A stretch of DNA of 30,798 bases. Origin: an uncultured bacterium (GTDB lineage Bacteria; Bacteroidota; Ignavibacteria; Kapaibacteriales; UBA2268). Shown one piece after another: positions 1-8,291 of this stretch. The position numbers and the translations under genes are program-made. Location of the stretch: positions 1 to 30,798 of the forward strand of contig CALLXS010000073.1 in NCBI GenBank assembly GCA_937875295.1. Direction: 5' to 3'. The first letter of the stretch is position 1. Each line of letters begins with the position of its first letter. Under the pieces are notes generated by a model. That model was given only the letters and a program-made list of their open reading frames with translations. It was not told the origin of the DNA and did no database searches.

Positions 1-683
1 ATTTTAGTTTCGCTAATATTTTGATATGCTTCAGTTAAAACCTCGTCATCGCTATATACTTCCCATTGATTTCCATTTTGAGCTGCATACATAAATTTAT
101 CATTTTGCATAAAGCCCATTGGTTTTATACCATCATAAAGGTGACTTTCTTTTCCGTTAATATTCATAACATAGCTATTTCCACGATTGCTTACATAAGC
201 ATATTTGTTTCCACGTTGATTAATAAAAAACTCACCAACTCTTTTATTTAAAATGATTTTATTATTATTCATGTATAAATATTCTTGATTGGATTCAGTA
301 TATGAATATGCTAGCTTATCTCCAATTCTACTAAATTTAATATCTCCTACTTCATAAGCATTAATTGAAATTTTATCATCGTTTGTAACGACATTCCATC
401 CACTATTCATTCTTGCAAAATAGGCATATTTTTCGCCGCTTGGAGAAAAAGTCAACTTTTCAGCATCGATATATGATTCAGATTCTTCTCCATTTATCCA
501 TACTCGAAATTGTCCAGTGAATGGTGCGGTAATTGCCCACCAATTGCGGGTGGAATCAATTCCAAAATCAACAAGAGGTACAGAACCATCTAATATGACT
601 TTTTCAATCTTATCTTTGCTATATAATCTTATTGAAGAAATAGCAATTAGCACAATCGATATTATGATAATATTTTTTTTCAT
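1..683 (-). CDS. Secreted beta-propeller-like protein, N-terminal part (partial)
   Basis: An open frame begins at an ATG at 683-681 on the minus strand and runs off the left edge without a stop, giving about 227 residues. It starts with a signal peptide (MKKNIIIISIVLIAISSIRL...), so the product is exported. After that, a pattern of roughly 25-45 residues recurs: a Gly/Asn-rich turn, then K-[YFL]-[AM]-Y, then a short strand with Asn/Trp. Examples are GEKYAYFARMNSGWNV, GDKLAYSYTESNQEYLYM, GNKYAYVSNRGNSYVM and NDKFMYAAQNGNQWEV. This is the look of WD40-like/TolB-type propeller blades. The start lies 3 nt after the stop of the FtsB-like gene, so the two are probably co-transcribed. The C-terminus is outside the window, so a T9SS tail cannot be checked. 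The specific function is unknown. Confidence 0.75.
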   Translation of the reverse strand, partial: MKKNIIIISIVLIAISSIRLYSKDKIEKVILDGSVPLVDFGIDSTRNWWAITAPFTGQFRVWINGEESESYIDAEKLTFSPSGEKYAYFARMNSGWNVVTNDDKISINAYEVGDIKFSRIGDKLAYSYTESNQEYLYMNNNKIILNKRVGEFFINQRGNKYAYVSNRGNSYVMNINGKESHLYDGIKPMGFMQNDKFMYAAQNGNQWEVYSDDEVLTEAYQNISETK

Positions 684-686
684 TAT

Positions 687-1028
687 TTATTCATCTTCCT
701 TTTTTTCTTTATATATGTATAATTTTTCGTTTTGTTTCACCATTCCATAAGTTTCTCTAGCTATTCTTTCAATTTCAGTAGTATCAAATTTTAATTTGTT
801 GATTCTCGTATTTAAAGAATCATACATTATATCTTCTTTTATGATTTTGGCTTTTACTTCTTTTTTGGTGAAATAATTTTTAATCATTACAATTAGTCCA
901 TAATCTGAAAAAATAAAATTAATTAACAAGATACCTCCCGCACCATATATAAGTATTTTGCGAAAGTTTTTATTTAAAAAATCAATACTTTTTTCAATAT
1001 ATCTTGATATTTTCTTAATTATTTTCAT
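687..1028 (-). CDS. FtsB/DivIC-like septum formation initiator
   Basis: Small single-pass membrane protein of about 113 residues. A basic N-terminus (MKIIKKISRYIEKS) is followed by one hydrophobic segment (ILIYGAGGILLINFIF) and a helical stretch. The end, IERIARETYGMVKQNEKLYI, is the typical FtsB/DivIC motif (xxIExxARExxGMVKxxE). In known systems this family bridges FtsL and FtsQ/DivIB at the septum and signals to the peptidoglycan synthase FtsW-FtsI. I place the start at the ATG at 1028-1026. A reading from a TTG at 1058 would add ten residues that lack family character. It sits below the gcvPA terminator and 3 nt before the propeller gene. The family call is strong; FtsB versus DivIC naming is arbitrary. 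Confidence 0.82.
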   Translation of the reverse strand: MKIIKKISRYIEKSIDFLNKNFRKILIYGAGGILLINFIFSDYGLIVMIKNYFTKKEVKAKIIKEDIMYDSLNTRINKLKFDTTEIERIARETYGMVKQNEKLYIYKEKKEDE

Positions 1029-1062
1029 TTTTTCCAGTTTAGAAAAAAAAACAAACAATTCT

Positions 1063-1108
1063 TATAAAAAAAGTACAGAGTCATTTTTATCAAACAAACT
1101 CTGTACTT
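1063..1108 (-). terminator. Intrinsic terminator after gcvPA
   Basis: Perfect 11-bp inverted repeat: AAGTACAGAGT at 1071-1081 and its complement at 1098-1108, with a 16-nt loop. On the minus strand a T-run (complement of 1064-1070) follows the stem, 26 nt past the gcvPA stop. It separates gcvPA from the ftsB-like gene. Confidence 0.88.
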
Positions 1109-1133
1109 TAGAATTTATTTAAAAAGCTATAAA

Positions 1134-2468
1134 TTAAAATTTTCTTAAAACATTTAGTAAAGCATCGATTTCTTCTTTAGTGCGAAGTTCAGTAACTGCT
1201 ATCAAGAGACCTTGTTTGCAATTTTTAAATCGAGATGTATCTACACCAGCTAAAATTCCTTCTTTCAGTGCTGCTTCAGTAATTTCTTTTGCAGGGACAG
1301 GTGTTTTCACTAAAAATTCTTTAAAGAAAGGTTTATCATTTAATAAGCTGTAGCCTTTAATTTTCTTAATTTCATTAGCTAAATAATGAGCTTTTTGGAA
1401 TGACTGTTCTGCTACTTCTTTAATTCCTTCTTTACCCATTGTAGCCATATATACAGTAGCAGCGAGCATATATAGTCCTTGGTTCGAGCAAATATTAGAT
1501 GTAGCTTTTTCTCTTTTTATTTGCTGTTCTCTAGTTTGGAGAGTTAAAACAAAACCGCGTTTTCCTTCAGTATCTTCTGTTACGCCGCTTATTCTGCCGG
1601 GTATTTTTCTTAATAAATCCATAGTAGTAGCAAAAATGCCTAAATATGGACCACCGAAACTCATAGGAATTCCTAATGATTGCCCTTCGCCAACTACAAT
1701 ATCTGCTTTATATTTATTAGGTGATTCTAAAATACCCAATGAAATAGGATCAACAATTGCAATATATAGACTAGAATTTTCGTGAGCAATTTTTTCAATT
1801 TCAAATACATTTTCTAAATTACCATAAGGATTTGGATGCTGAACAATTACTGCTGCAGTATCTTTAGTTACTGTTTTTTTAAGTAATTCTATATCGCATA
1901 AACCTTCATCATTTTCAATATAATCAAATTTAAAATTTTTACCAACGCATTCAGATTCCATTACGATACGATAATTAGGATTCATAGAGCCAGCAATTAC
2001 GAAATGTGTCTTTTTATTATGTGCATTAGCTAAATAGCAAGATTCAGCAATTGCAGTACCAGCATCATACATAGATGCGTTTGATACATCCATTCCAGTC
2101 AAAGCACAAATCATAGATTGAAATTCATACATTGCTTGCAGAGTACCTTGAGATACTTCAGCTTGATATGGTGTATATGCTGTCTTGAAGGCAGGATTAT
2201 CTATAATTGCATTCACCAAAGAAGGTATATAATGATTATATGCTCCTCCTCCATTAAAGCAAACATATTTATCTGCTGAATTATTCATTTTTGCATATGA
2301 ATCAATCATTTTAATTGCTTCCATTTCAGAAAGAGCTGGAGGCAAATCTAATTCTTTTTTTAATCTTACTTGCTCAGGGATTATTTTTATTAAATCCTCA
2401 ACTGAATTTACTCCAATTTTTTTGAGCATTTCATTTATATCTTGTTCTGTATGTGGAACGAAATTCAT
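1134..2468 (-). CDS. gcvPA: Glycine dehydrogenase (decarboxylating) subunit 1
   Basis: 444 residues, the usual length for the alpha subunit of the split P-protein. With GcvPB it forms the PLP enzyme that decarboxylates glycine and passes the aminomethyl group to lipoylated GcvH. Family features: the opening (MNFVPHTEQDINEMLKKIGV), the segment FNGGGAYNHYIPSLVNAI, PYQAEVSQGTLQAMYEFQ, and SFGGPYLGIFA near the middle. The PLP-binding lysine is carried by GcvPB, which is not in this window, nor are gcvT or gcvH. The gene has its own upstream region (GGAGATATAATG around the start) and its own terminator, so it is a single-gene unit here. No glycine riboswitch fold was seen in the 5' region. Confidence 0.95.
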   Translation of the reverse strand: MNFVPHTEQDINEMLKKIGVNSVEDLIKIIPEQVRLKKELDLPPALSEMEAIKMIDSYAKMNNSADKYVCFNGGGAYNHYIPSLVNAIIDNPAFKTAYTPYQAEVSQGTLQAMYEFQSMICALTGMDVSNASMYDAGTAIAESCYLANAHNKKTHFVIAGSMNPNYRIVMESECVGKNFKFDYIENDEGLCDIELLKKTVTKDTAAVIVQHPNPYGNLENVFEIEKIAHENSSLYIAIVDPISLGILESPNKYKADIVVGEGQSLGIPMSFGGPYLGIFATTMDLLRKIPGRISGVTEDTEGKRGFVLTLQTREQQIKREKATSNICSNQGLYMLAATVYMATMGKEGIKEVAEQSFQKAHYLANEIKKIKGYSLLNDKPFFKEFLVKTPVPAKEITEAALKEGILAGVDTSRFKNCKQGLLIAVTELRTKEEIDALLNVLRKF

Positions 2469-2562
2469 TATATCTCCGAAATTTCTATATGTATTGTTTA
2501 ATTATTCTTTTGTTAAATTTTACTATTTTATTTCTAACTATTATTTTAAATATTTAGTTATG

Positions 2563-2593
2563 CAAATTACAACTATTTTAAGAAAAATTCAAA
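2563..2593 (-). promoter_or_regulatory. Possible promoter of gcvPA
   Basis: On the minus strand TTTG (2593-2590) is followed after 20 nt by TAATTTG (2569-2563). That is one base short of the Bacteroidota -7 consensus TAnnTTTG. It lies about 95 nt before the gcvPA start. Confidence 0.35.
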
Positions 2594-2696
2594 TATTATA
2601 AATAAATAAATGTCATTTTTTAAATGAAATTATTTTAATTACTATTATTGATAATAAAAAGAAGAAAAACTACATATAACAAAGAGAATATAAAAA

Positions 2697-2846
2697 ATGA
2701 AATTATATTCAATACCATACAAAAAATACCTTATTAAAATAATAGAATCTAATGATGTTCAAAAAAAACTTAATACCAATTTATTACTAAATAGTGTATT
2801 TTTATTGTTATCAATGATAAAATTACTACCAAATTTAATATCATAA
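2697..2846 (+). CDS. Doubtful small ORF, 49 codons
   Basis: ATG at 2697 to TAA at 2844 encodes a short peptide (MKLYSIPYKKYLIKIIESND...) with a hydrophobic patch near the C-terminus (SVFLLLSMIKLL). A purine-rich AAAGAGA lies about 12 nt upstream. It could be a small membrane peptide, but in DNA this AT-rich a 49-codon frame arises easily by chance. No family is recognised. Confidence 0.15.
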   Translation: MKLYSIPYKKYLIKIIESNDVQKKLNTNLLLNSVFLLLSMIKLLPNLIS

Positions 2847-2872
2847 GATAAATCTCGGCACTCTACAAAATG

Positions 2873-2906
2873 AAAAGTCCTGTAATTCGATATTTACAGG
2901 ACTTTT
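2873..2906 (-). terminator. Intrinsic terminator after the 743-aa T9SS cargo
   Basis: Perfect 13-bp inverted repeat: AAAAGTCCTGTAA at 2873-2885 and its complement at 2894-2906, with an 8-nt loop. It lies 21 nt past the stop on the minus strand. The flanking T-run is short. Confidence 0.8.
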
Positions 2907-2926
2907 ATTATTAAAATATATGAATT

Positions 2927-5158
2927 TTATTCTTTAACTAATTTAATAAAATTATTAGTGTTGTTTCCTATCAAATTGACTAAATATACTCCAGAAGGAT
3001 AATTAGTTAAGTCAATTTTTATATCTTTATTATTTGAGAAAAATTTATTTTGCGTAAATAATAAATTTCCGTCCATAGATAATACATTAAAATAATCGAA
3101 CTGATAATCATCTAATACTTGAATATAGAAAATATCCTTAGATGGATTAGGAAAAACTGATACGCTTGCAAATTCAATTGGACTATCTACACTATTAACT
3201 AATGGATTAAATACGATGTATTGAGGAATTATTTGTTCAGTATTACCTACATTATCAACTCCAAGAGCATAAAATCGATAGTTAATATTTTTATTTTGTT
3301 CTATTGGATATTTAATATGATTTAAATTCTCACCTACGAAGGAATAGTTTTGTCCCTCATCTGTAGAGACATAGAATAATTGATGTCGTACTCCAGAACC
3401 TTTTTCGTTATCATTAGAATTACAATAAACCGTAACAGAATCTTCACCTTTAATATATTTAAAAGATTGCATTGATGTGGTTGGTTCGATTTGATCTATT
3501 ACATTTACCCAAGTATTTGTTACAATTGCTGGGTTTTTATCAAAAACTATGGTAGCTTTGTTTTCAACTCTGGTACCTGTTACTCTATGTTCTGGTTTTA
3601 GTTCTACTGAGAAACTTACATATCCTTCACCTTCAGGAGGAGTCATATTTGGTGGAAGTTCAATACCTTCAATTTCCCATATAAGTTTATTATCTATAAT
3701 ATTTGTTTTCCAATAGTAATTATCACCTTGATGGCTTGTAGATTCGAATTTAACAGTACTTACATCAAATACTTCTGAGAGTGCATCTTCAATATAAATT
3801 CTATAAGCAGGAGCGGTAGCTTCTTTCTTATTTTCAAAATTAATTATATAATGTAACCTTTTTGCATTGTAAATATAATTATTATCTCCATATCCTACAA
3901 AACCTAATTTTTCATTAGGATCCCAAGACGCTACAACTTTATCAGCGGCAAATTTTCCATCAGCTACTGCAATATTTTTTTGTGATTTGTCTTCCTTTAT
4001 TAATCCAGTTTCTTTATAAAACCAATAATATAACCTCCGGCGGAAAGAACTACCCACGTAAGAAACTGTTTCAAGTGCATCACCAATTTTATAAGCGACT
4101 GCAGTTACAGGATTTAAAGAAAGTGCTTTCTCTGCTCCTTTTTTGATTAATGATTTCGTAGCATAGACACCAATCCCGTCTTTTTGTTTAGTCATTCCTA
4201 ATTCTTCTACTGTTAGATTCAAAGCATTTGCATATAATTTAGCTTCATTAGCATCTAAATCTACTTTTTCATTTACCTTATCACATACATAATCTTTAAT
4301 TTTATCACTTGCTACTGTTACTACTACTCCGACAATCAAAGCAGTCCCTATAAATTGTAATTCATCTGTTTCTTTCAGTTGAGTTTCACATTGATCTTTT
4401 ATTTTTCCATTAGAGTTAGCTACTCCTTCCACATAGACTTTAAAGGTATATGTTTCAAAAGGATCTAAATATGGAACAAAGAAACTCTGTACTGAATCTT
4501 TTGCTTTACCAACATCTTCTGGTTTTAATACAATATCTCCATTGTTGCTCGGAATTACTGCTTTTGAGAATATAATGTCAGTCGTGAAAGCTATAGTAGT
4601 GACAAACGCATCAGTGCGTTGATTGCTAATATTCTCTAAAGATACTGTGTAGCAAGTAGGCACACCTCTACGAATCGATTTACTTCCATTGACATTACAA
4701 CGAATAGGAGAACCTGCTAAATGAGTTAGCAACCCATATTTTAAACTATATCCACCATAGCCACTCCATCTTGTTAGCTCGATATAGTATGTACCTTTTG
4801 CTAAATCTGAAATAATTAAAACTTCGTCTTTACTAACTTTATCCCCCAAATGTTTATAACTTCTTTGAGTAAGTTTATCTTGGTTATCCTTAGTATATAA
4901 CTTAATAGAGTTCATTTTTAAAGTCTCTTCTGTATTTATGGTGAATACAGCCTCGCCATCCTCTGTTACTTCTATCTTATACCAAAACGTATCTCCGCTT
5001 TCTTTTGTATAAGAATAATTTTTAGTTTCTCCTTTTAAAATTAATTCAGAAGTTTCCGATGTGGTGCCTGGTGATGCAATTAAAGAAATTGTCCCTAATA
5101 ATATTAGTAGCATTGTAATAATATAGCTCATAAAGCTATTATTATTTCTAGCAATCAT
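2927..5158 (-). CDS. Large secreted T9SS-sorted protein, function unknown
   Basis: 743 residues. A signal peptide/membrane segment (about 10-28) precedes a beta-rich domain at about 38-145 that resembles pre-peptidase C-terminal (PPC) domains. Next comes a conserved-repeat-like beta region, then an unusual helical stretch at about 266-385: hydrophobic FIGTALIVGVVVTVASDKIK followed by Ala/Leu/Lys-rich helices. At 412-417 is WDPNEK, the start of a beta domain that ends near VENKATIVFDKNPAIVTN; this type is common in FCB secreted proteins. The last ~80 residues are a T9SS sorting domain (VSVFPNPSKD ... SGVYLVNLIG ... IKLVKE). The start at 5158 is supported by AGGAG 8 nt upstream. It is probably exported and then processed at the outer membrane by T9SS. 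Substrate or partner is unknown. Confidence 0.85.
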   Translation of the reverse strand: MIARNNNSFMSYIITMLLILLGTISLIASPGTTSETSELILKGETKNYSYTKESGDTFWYKIEVTEDGEAVFTINTEETLKMNSIKLYTKDNQDKLTQRSYKHLGDKVSKDEVLIISDLAKGTYYIELTRWSGYGGYSLKYGLLTHLAGSPIRCNVNGSKSIRRGVPTCYTVSLENISNQRTDAFVTTIAFTTDIIFSKAVIPSNNGDIVLKPEDVGKAKDSVQSFFVPYLDPFETYTFKVYVEGVANSNGKIKDQCETQLKETDELQFIGTALIVGVVVTVASDKIKDYVCDKVNEKVDLDANEAKLYANALNLTVEELGMTKQKDGIGVYATKSLIKKGAEKALSLNPVTAVAYKIGDALETVSYVGSSFRRRLYYWFYKETGLIKEDKSQKNIAVADGKFAADKVVASWDPNEKLGFVGYGDNNYIYNAKRLHYIINFENKKEATAPAYRIYIEDALSEVFDVSTVKFESTSHQGDNYYWKTNIIDNKLIWEIEGIELPPNMTPPEGEGYVSFSVELKPEHRVTGTRVENKATIVFDKNPAIVTNTWVNVIDQIEPTTSMQSFKYIKGEDSVTVYCNSNDNEKGSGVRHQLFYVSTDEGQNYSFVGENLNHIKYPIEQNKNINYRFYALGVDNVGNTEQIIPQYIVFNPLVNSVDSPIEFASVSVFPNPSKDIFYIQVLDDYQFDYFNVLSMDGNLLFTQNKFFSNNKDIKIDLTNYPSGVYLVNLIGNNTNNFIKLVKE

Positions 5159-5201
5159 TACAATATCTCCTATAAAATGATATGAATATAATTTTTGATT
5201 T

Positions 5202-5233
5202 AATCAACTCACAACTAAAGCTGTGATTTGATT
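5202..5233. promoter_or_regulatory. Hairpin between purE and the 743-aa gene
   Basis: AATCAACTCACA (5202-5213) pairs with TGTGATTTGATT (5222-5233) with one mismatch and an 8-nt loop. The T-run (5232-5237) follows the stem on the plus strand, so in the sense (minus) direction it is not a textbook terminator. It sits 44 nt upstream of the 743-aa gene start, in that gene's leader and in the purE 3' region. It could be a purE terminator, a leader structure or an antisense terminator. Confidence 0.45.
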
Positions 5234-5334
5234 TTTTAATTTCTGTTTCTTAAACATATATCTGACCTATTTGATTTCCCAATATTACTGACGTTATTTA
5301 TAAAATATTTATAAAATATTGAATAATATTTTTT

Positions 5335-5838
5335 TTATTTAGTTAAATCTGGATTTAAATTATTCTTATTCCTTGATTCTGTTTCTAATCTTTTTTTATA
5401 ATCTTTTAATTTCTGGCTAACTTCATTATCAAAAGTAGCAATAATTTGGGCAGCTAATATACCAGCATTTTTACCGGCACCGATTGCAACTGTAGCGGTA
5501 GGTACTCCGGCGGGCATCTGTACAATAGATAAAAGTGAATCGATCCCGCTTAGCATTTTAGACTGAATTGGCACTCCGATTACTGGTAAAATAGATGTAG
5601 CAGAGATCATTCCAGGTAAATGTGCAGCTCCCCCAGCACCTGCTATTATTACTTTTAAACCTCTATCGGCTGCATTTTTGCCATATTCTATCATATCAAA
5701 TGGTGTGCGATGAGCAGAAACTACTTTCATTTCATAAGATATTCCAAATTCATTTAGCATATTTGCTGCATCTTTCATTGTAGGTAAATCAGAATCGCTC
5801 CCCATAATTATTCCTACTTTTGCTATTTTTTCTGCCAT
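5335..5838 (-). CDS. purE: N5-carboxyaminoimidazole ribonucleotide mutase
   Basis: 167 residues. PurE converts N5-CAIR to CAIR in de novo purine synthesis. Clear class I motifs: VGIIMGSDSDLPTMKDA (about 8-24), SAHRTP (about 41-46, with the catalytic His) and the glycine-rich GAGGAAHLPGMISA (about 67-80). Class I enzymes normally depend on PurK to make N5-CAIR; no purK is in the window. A TAnnTTTG box 49 nt upstream suggests its own promoter. The Lys/Asn-rich C-terminal tail past residue ~150 is ordinary. Confidence 0.96.
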   Translation of the reverse strand: MAEKIAKVGIIMGSDSDLPTMKDAANMLNEFGISYEMKVVSAHRTPFDMIEYGKNAADRGLKVIIAGAGGAAHLPGMISATSILPVIGVPIQSKMLSGIDSLLSIVQMPAGVPTATVAIGAGKNAGILAAQIIATFDNEVSQKLKDYKKRLETESRNKNNLNPDLTK

Positions 5839-5886
5839 AATAATTCCTTTAAATTTATATTTTCACACTATTTAATAATCAATGTG

Positions 5887-5918
5887 CAAAAATACATATT
5901 TTATTTTAAATTAACTAA
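5887..5918 (-). promoter_or_regulatory. Probable purE promoter
   Basis: On the minus strand the -7 box TATTTTTG (5894-5887) matches TAnnTTTG. Twenty nt upstream is TTAG (5918-5915), a 3/4 match to the -33 TTTG. The box lies 49 nt before the purE start. Confidence 0.45.
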
Positions 5919-5945
5919 TTTAATTATAAATGTCTGAATGATCAT

Positions 5946-5983
5946 AAAAAAAAGCTCTATAAACTAATATAGAGCCTTTTTTT
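5946..5983 (-). terminator. Intrinsic terminator after the 240-aa T9SS cargo
   Basis: GCTCTATA (5954-5961) pairs with TATAGAGC (5968-5975) with a 6-nt loop. A-runs on the left and T-runs on the right flank the stem, so it could work in both directions. It lies just past the stop at 6007 and upstream of purE. Confidence 0.85.
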
Positions 5984-6006
5984 ATTTAATGTCAATTATT
6001 GCAAAT

Positions 6007-6729
6007 TTACTTTTGAATAATAAAGTTTCCGGAATTAATTACTTTGCCATTATTTAGAATTGTAAAATAATAACTTCCATTTGAATAATTTGATGTAACG
6101 ACACTATAATTACTTCCATTAAAAGTATCAGAAAATACTGGTGTACCTAATTCATTATAAAGGATAATTTTATTGTCGCTTGTATTATCATTTAGATTGA
6201 TATTAATAAAATCTTTAGCAGGATTAGGAAATGCACTTGAAGTATTTTTCCAGACCTGAACGGAACCAGTTTTCGAAATAATAAATGTAACGCTATAAGT
6301 AATCTTCTCTTCTACATTCTTTGCATTAAATACACTTACATCAAAAATGGAAGTACCTTCTACAGGGTCAGAAATAAAATCATTTAATAGCGCAATATCA
6401 AAAACACGATTAACTTCTGTATCATTTGGCTTTATTGTGAAAGTACCTGTAGTAAATGTATTTAATTGTGGAGGATAGCATATACCGGGAATGCAAATTT
6501 GAAATCTTGCACTTGAATTCATCTGAATTGGGACAAATTCAATTTTAACATCAAGATCGGCTCCTGATGTATTGATAATATAACTAAAAGCTTTTAAATC
6601 GATATCATTTATAGTGCCTTCAACTAATTTTTGGCTTTTAGTATCAATTTCAAAACTTTGAGAAAAAACTCTATTTATTCCTAATAATAATATTGCCGAT
6701 AATATTATAAATTGTAACTTTTTTTGCAT
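6007..6729 (-). CDS. Small secreted T9SS-sorted protein, function unknown
   Basis: 240 residues. A signal peptide (MQKKLQFIILSAILLLGINRVFSQ) leads into a single beta-rich domain (about 25-155) containing one close Cys pair (QICIPGICYPP, about 77-87). The C-terminal ~75 residues are a T9SS type A sorting domain (SAFPNPAKDFININL ... NGSYYFTILNNGK ... NFIIQK). The middle domain resembles exported beta-sandwich domains with no assigned role. It has its own terminator and a possible promoter at 6803-6837, so it is likely monocistronic. Confidence 0.85.
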   Translation of the reverse strand: MQKKLQFIILSAILLLGINRVFSQSFEIDTKSQKLVEGTINDIDLKAFSYIINTSGADLDVKIEFVPIQMNSSARFQICIPGICYPPQLNTFTTGTFTIKPNDTEVNRVFDIALLNDFISDPVEGTSIFDVSVFNAKNVEEKITYSVTFIISKTGSVQVWKNTSSAFPNPAKDFININLNDNTSDNKIILYNELGTPVFSDTFNGSNYSVVTSNYSNGSYYFTILNNGKVINSGNFIIQK

Positions 6730-6802
6730 AATTGCGTCCTTATGATTGTAAATAAATTTCTATTATATATTACAATAGATGCTTTAAATTGTAAATAAGT
6801 TA

Positions 6803-6837
6803 CAAAAATATAAATAAAATTTTAATAATAAGGCAAA
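6803..6837 (-). promoter_or_regulatory. Possible promoter of the 240-aa T9SS cargo
   Basis: Minus-strand -7 box TATTTTTG (6810-6803) with TTTG 23 nt upstream (6837-6834), 74 nt before the start at 6729. The spacer is longer than usual, and the -33 box would overlap the ribosome-binding region of the divergent TlpA-like gene. Confidence 0.35.
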
Positions 6838-6840
6838 AAA

Positions 6841-7362
6841 ATGAAAATGATGAAAAAAAACTTAGTACTTTTAATTTCTGCTATAGCATTATTCTCTTTC
6901 TTTAATTTAAATGCTGAAGAAAACAATTTAAAACAAATTGCAAATGCTAAAGTTAAAAATCTTAAAGGCGAAGTAGTAAATACGGAAAATTTCTCCAATG
7001 AAGGGAAACCTTATATCGTTACATTTTGGGCTACTTGGTGCAAACCATGCATTTCTGAGATGAAAGCTATAAGCGAAGTTTATACGGATTGGCAAGAAGA
7101 AACTGGTGTGAAAATATTTGCTGTATCAATTGATGACACAAAAAGCTCTAAAAATGTAGCTCCTTTTGTAAAAGGTCGCAAAATCCCATTTGATGTCTAC
7201 TTAGACGAAAATAGTGATTTCAAACGTGCTATGAATGTTAATAACCCTCCTCATACTTTCCTATTTAATGGAAAAGGTGAAATTGTTTGGCAACATAATG
7301 GTTACGCTCCTGGTGACGAAGAAGTCCTTTTCGAACAAGTTAAAAAATTAACTCAAGAATAA
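6841..7362 (+). CDS. TlpA/ResA-like periplasmic thioredoxin
   Basis: 173 residues with an N-terminal signal peptide (MKMMKKNLVLLISAIALFSFF..., cleavage near NA-EENN). The thioredoxin fold has the active site WCKPC (Cys67, Cys70) in the typical TlpA context TFWATWCKPCISEM. The cis-proline loop is NNPPHTFLFNGKGE (about 134-147). Such proteins reduce or exchange disulfides in the periplasm, for example in cytochrome c maturation or oxidative stress; no ccm/ccs or cytochrome gene is nearby to say which. Divergent from the T9SS cargo gene upstream. The upstream AAGGC, 7 nt from the ATG, is a weak ribosome-binding site. Confidence 0.9.
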   Translation: MKMMKKNLVLLISAIALFSFFNLNAEENNLKQIANAKVKNLKGEVVNTENFSNEGKPYIVTFWATWCKPCISEMKAISEVYTDWQEETGVKIFAVSIDDTKSSKNVAPFVKGRKIPFDVYLDENSDFKRAMNVNNPPHTFLFNGKGEIVWQHNGYAPGDEEVLFEQVKKLTQE

Positions 7363-7397
7363 ATTTCTTTATTAATATAAAATAATATTTAAAAATT

Positions 7398-7434
7398 AAG
7401 AGATTGTCATAAGTTTTATGGCAATCTCTTTTTT
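7398..7434 (+). terminator. Intrinsic terminator after the TlpA-like gene
   Basis: AAGAGATTGTCAT (7398-7410) pairs with ATGGCAATCTCTT (7418-7430) with one G-U pair and a 7-nt loop. A T-run (to 7434) follows on the plus strand. Confidence 0.88.
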
Positions 7435-7459
7435 CATTTTAATAAAAATATAACTTTTA

Positions 7460-8230
7460 CTAATTCTTTCTACATACAGTAGTTGCATTTGCTTGGCAGG
7501 TCGGAGTCACTAAAATAGATTGTATCATTACTGATGGTTTTCGCGTGCAAGCAAAAATTACAATATCAGCAATATCTTCACCAAATAGCGGAGTTACTCC
7601 ATTATATACTGTATCTGCTCTATTCTTATCACCATGGAAACGTACTTCTGAGAACTCTGTATTAACCATACCAGGGTCAATTTCAGTTACTCTTATATTT
7701 GTACCATTTAAATCAATTGCAGCAGATTTTGAAATTGCTCTTACTGCATGTTTAGTTCCACAATATACTGAACCACCCGAATATGGTTCATATCCAGCAA
7801 TCGAACCAATATTTACAATATGCCCGGAGTCACGCTCTATCATTTTCGGAATTATAATTCTAGACACATATAAAAGTCCTTTTATATTTGTATCAATCAT
7901 TTCTTCCCAATCTTGCAAGTCAGCATCAAATATCTTTCCTACGCCCCTTGCAAGTCCTGCATTATTAATTAATATATCTATATTTCTAAAATCATCAGGT
8001 AGTTCATCAAATGATTTTTTTAATATATTATAATTTCTTACATCAGCTTCGATAGTATGAATTTTAATAGAATATTTATTGCTCAATTCATCTTTTAATT
8101 GAGTTAATTTTTCTTTACGGCGAGCCAATAATATTAAATTAGCCCCTTCGATAGCAAAAGCCTCTGCACATGCCTTACCAATGCCGGATGAAGCACCAGT
8201 AATTAATACATTTTTATTTTTTAATTTCAT
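7460..8230 (-). CDS. SDR oxidoreductase, YdfG-like
   Basis: 256 residues, classical short-chain dehydrogenase. Cofactor motif TGASSGIG (11-18), NNAG (89-92), and the catalytic Ser143, Tyr156, Lys160 (YCGTK). ARR after the second strand suggests NADP(H). The C-terminal part (DPGMVNTEFSEVRFHGDKNRADTVY ... LVTPTCQ) resembles the YdfG group, which oxidises L-allo-threonine/serine and 3-hydroxy acids such as 3-hydroxypropionate. The exact substrate cannot be told from sequence. It lies 69 nt below the HMG-CoA-lyase-type gene on the same strand and may be co-transcribed. Confidence 0.9.
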   Translation of the reverse strand: MKLKNKNVLITGASSGIGKACAEAFAIEGANLILLARRKEKLTQLKDELSNKYSIKIHTIEADVRNYNILKKSFDELPDDFRNIDILINNAGLARGVGKIFDADLQDWEEMIDTNIKGLLYVSRIIIPKMIERDSGHIVNIGSIAGYEPYSGGSVYCGTKHAVRAISKSAAIDLNGTNIRVTEIDPGMVNTEFSEVRFHGDKNRADTVYNGVTPLFGEDIADIVIFACTRKPSVMIQSILVTPTCQANATTVCRKN

Positions 8231-8291
8231 TATATAATTAGCCTATATTTTGTTTATATTTTGTAAATTAATTTTAGCTGTTTAGAATCAT

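Larger units (their letters stand above)
2469..2926. other. 458-bp intergenic region upstream of gcvPA
   Basis: Very AT-rich. It contains a possible gcvPA promoter (2563-2593), a doubtful 49-codon plus-strand frame (2697-2846) and, at the right end, the terminator of the 743-aa protein (2873-2906). I see no RNA gene, riboswitch or repeat in the remainder. Confidence 0.6.

Noticed and set aside
2469..2870. Glycine riboswitch upstream of gcvPA
   Set aside because: Searched by eye for the conserved GC-rich helices and junctions; the leader is almost pure A/T and cannot form them.
5297..5330. Direct repeat TATAAAATATT twice before the purE stop side
   Set aside because: Low-complexity A/T sequence; no more than expected in such DNA.
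7545..8033. Plus-strand 162-codon frame inside the SDR gene
   Set aside because: Antisense to a complete SDR with all catalytic residues; its composition reflects the complementary strand.
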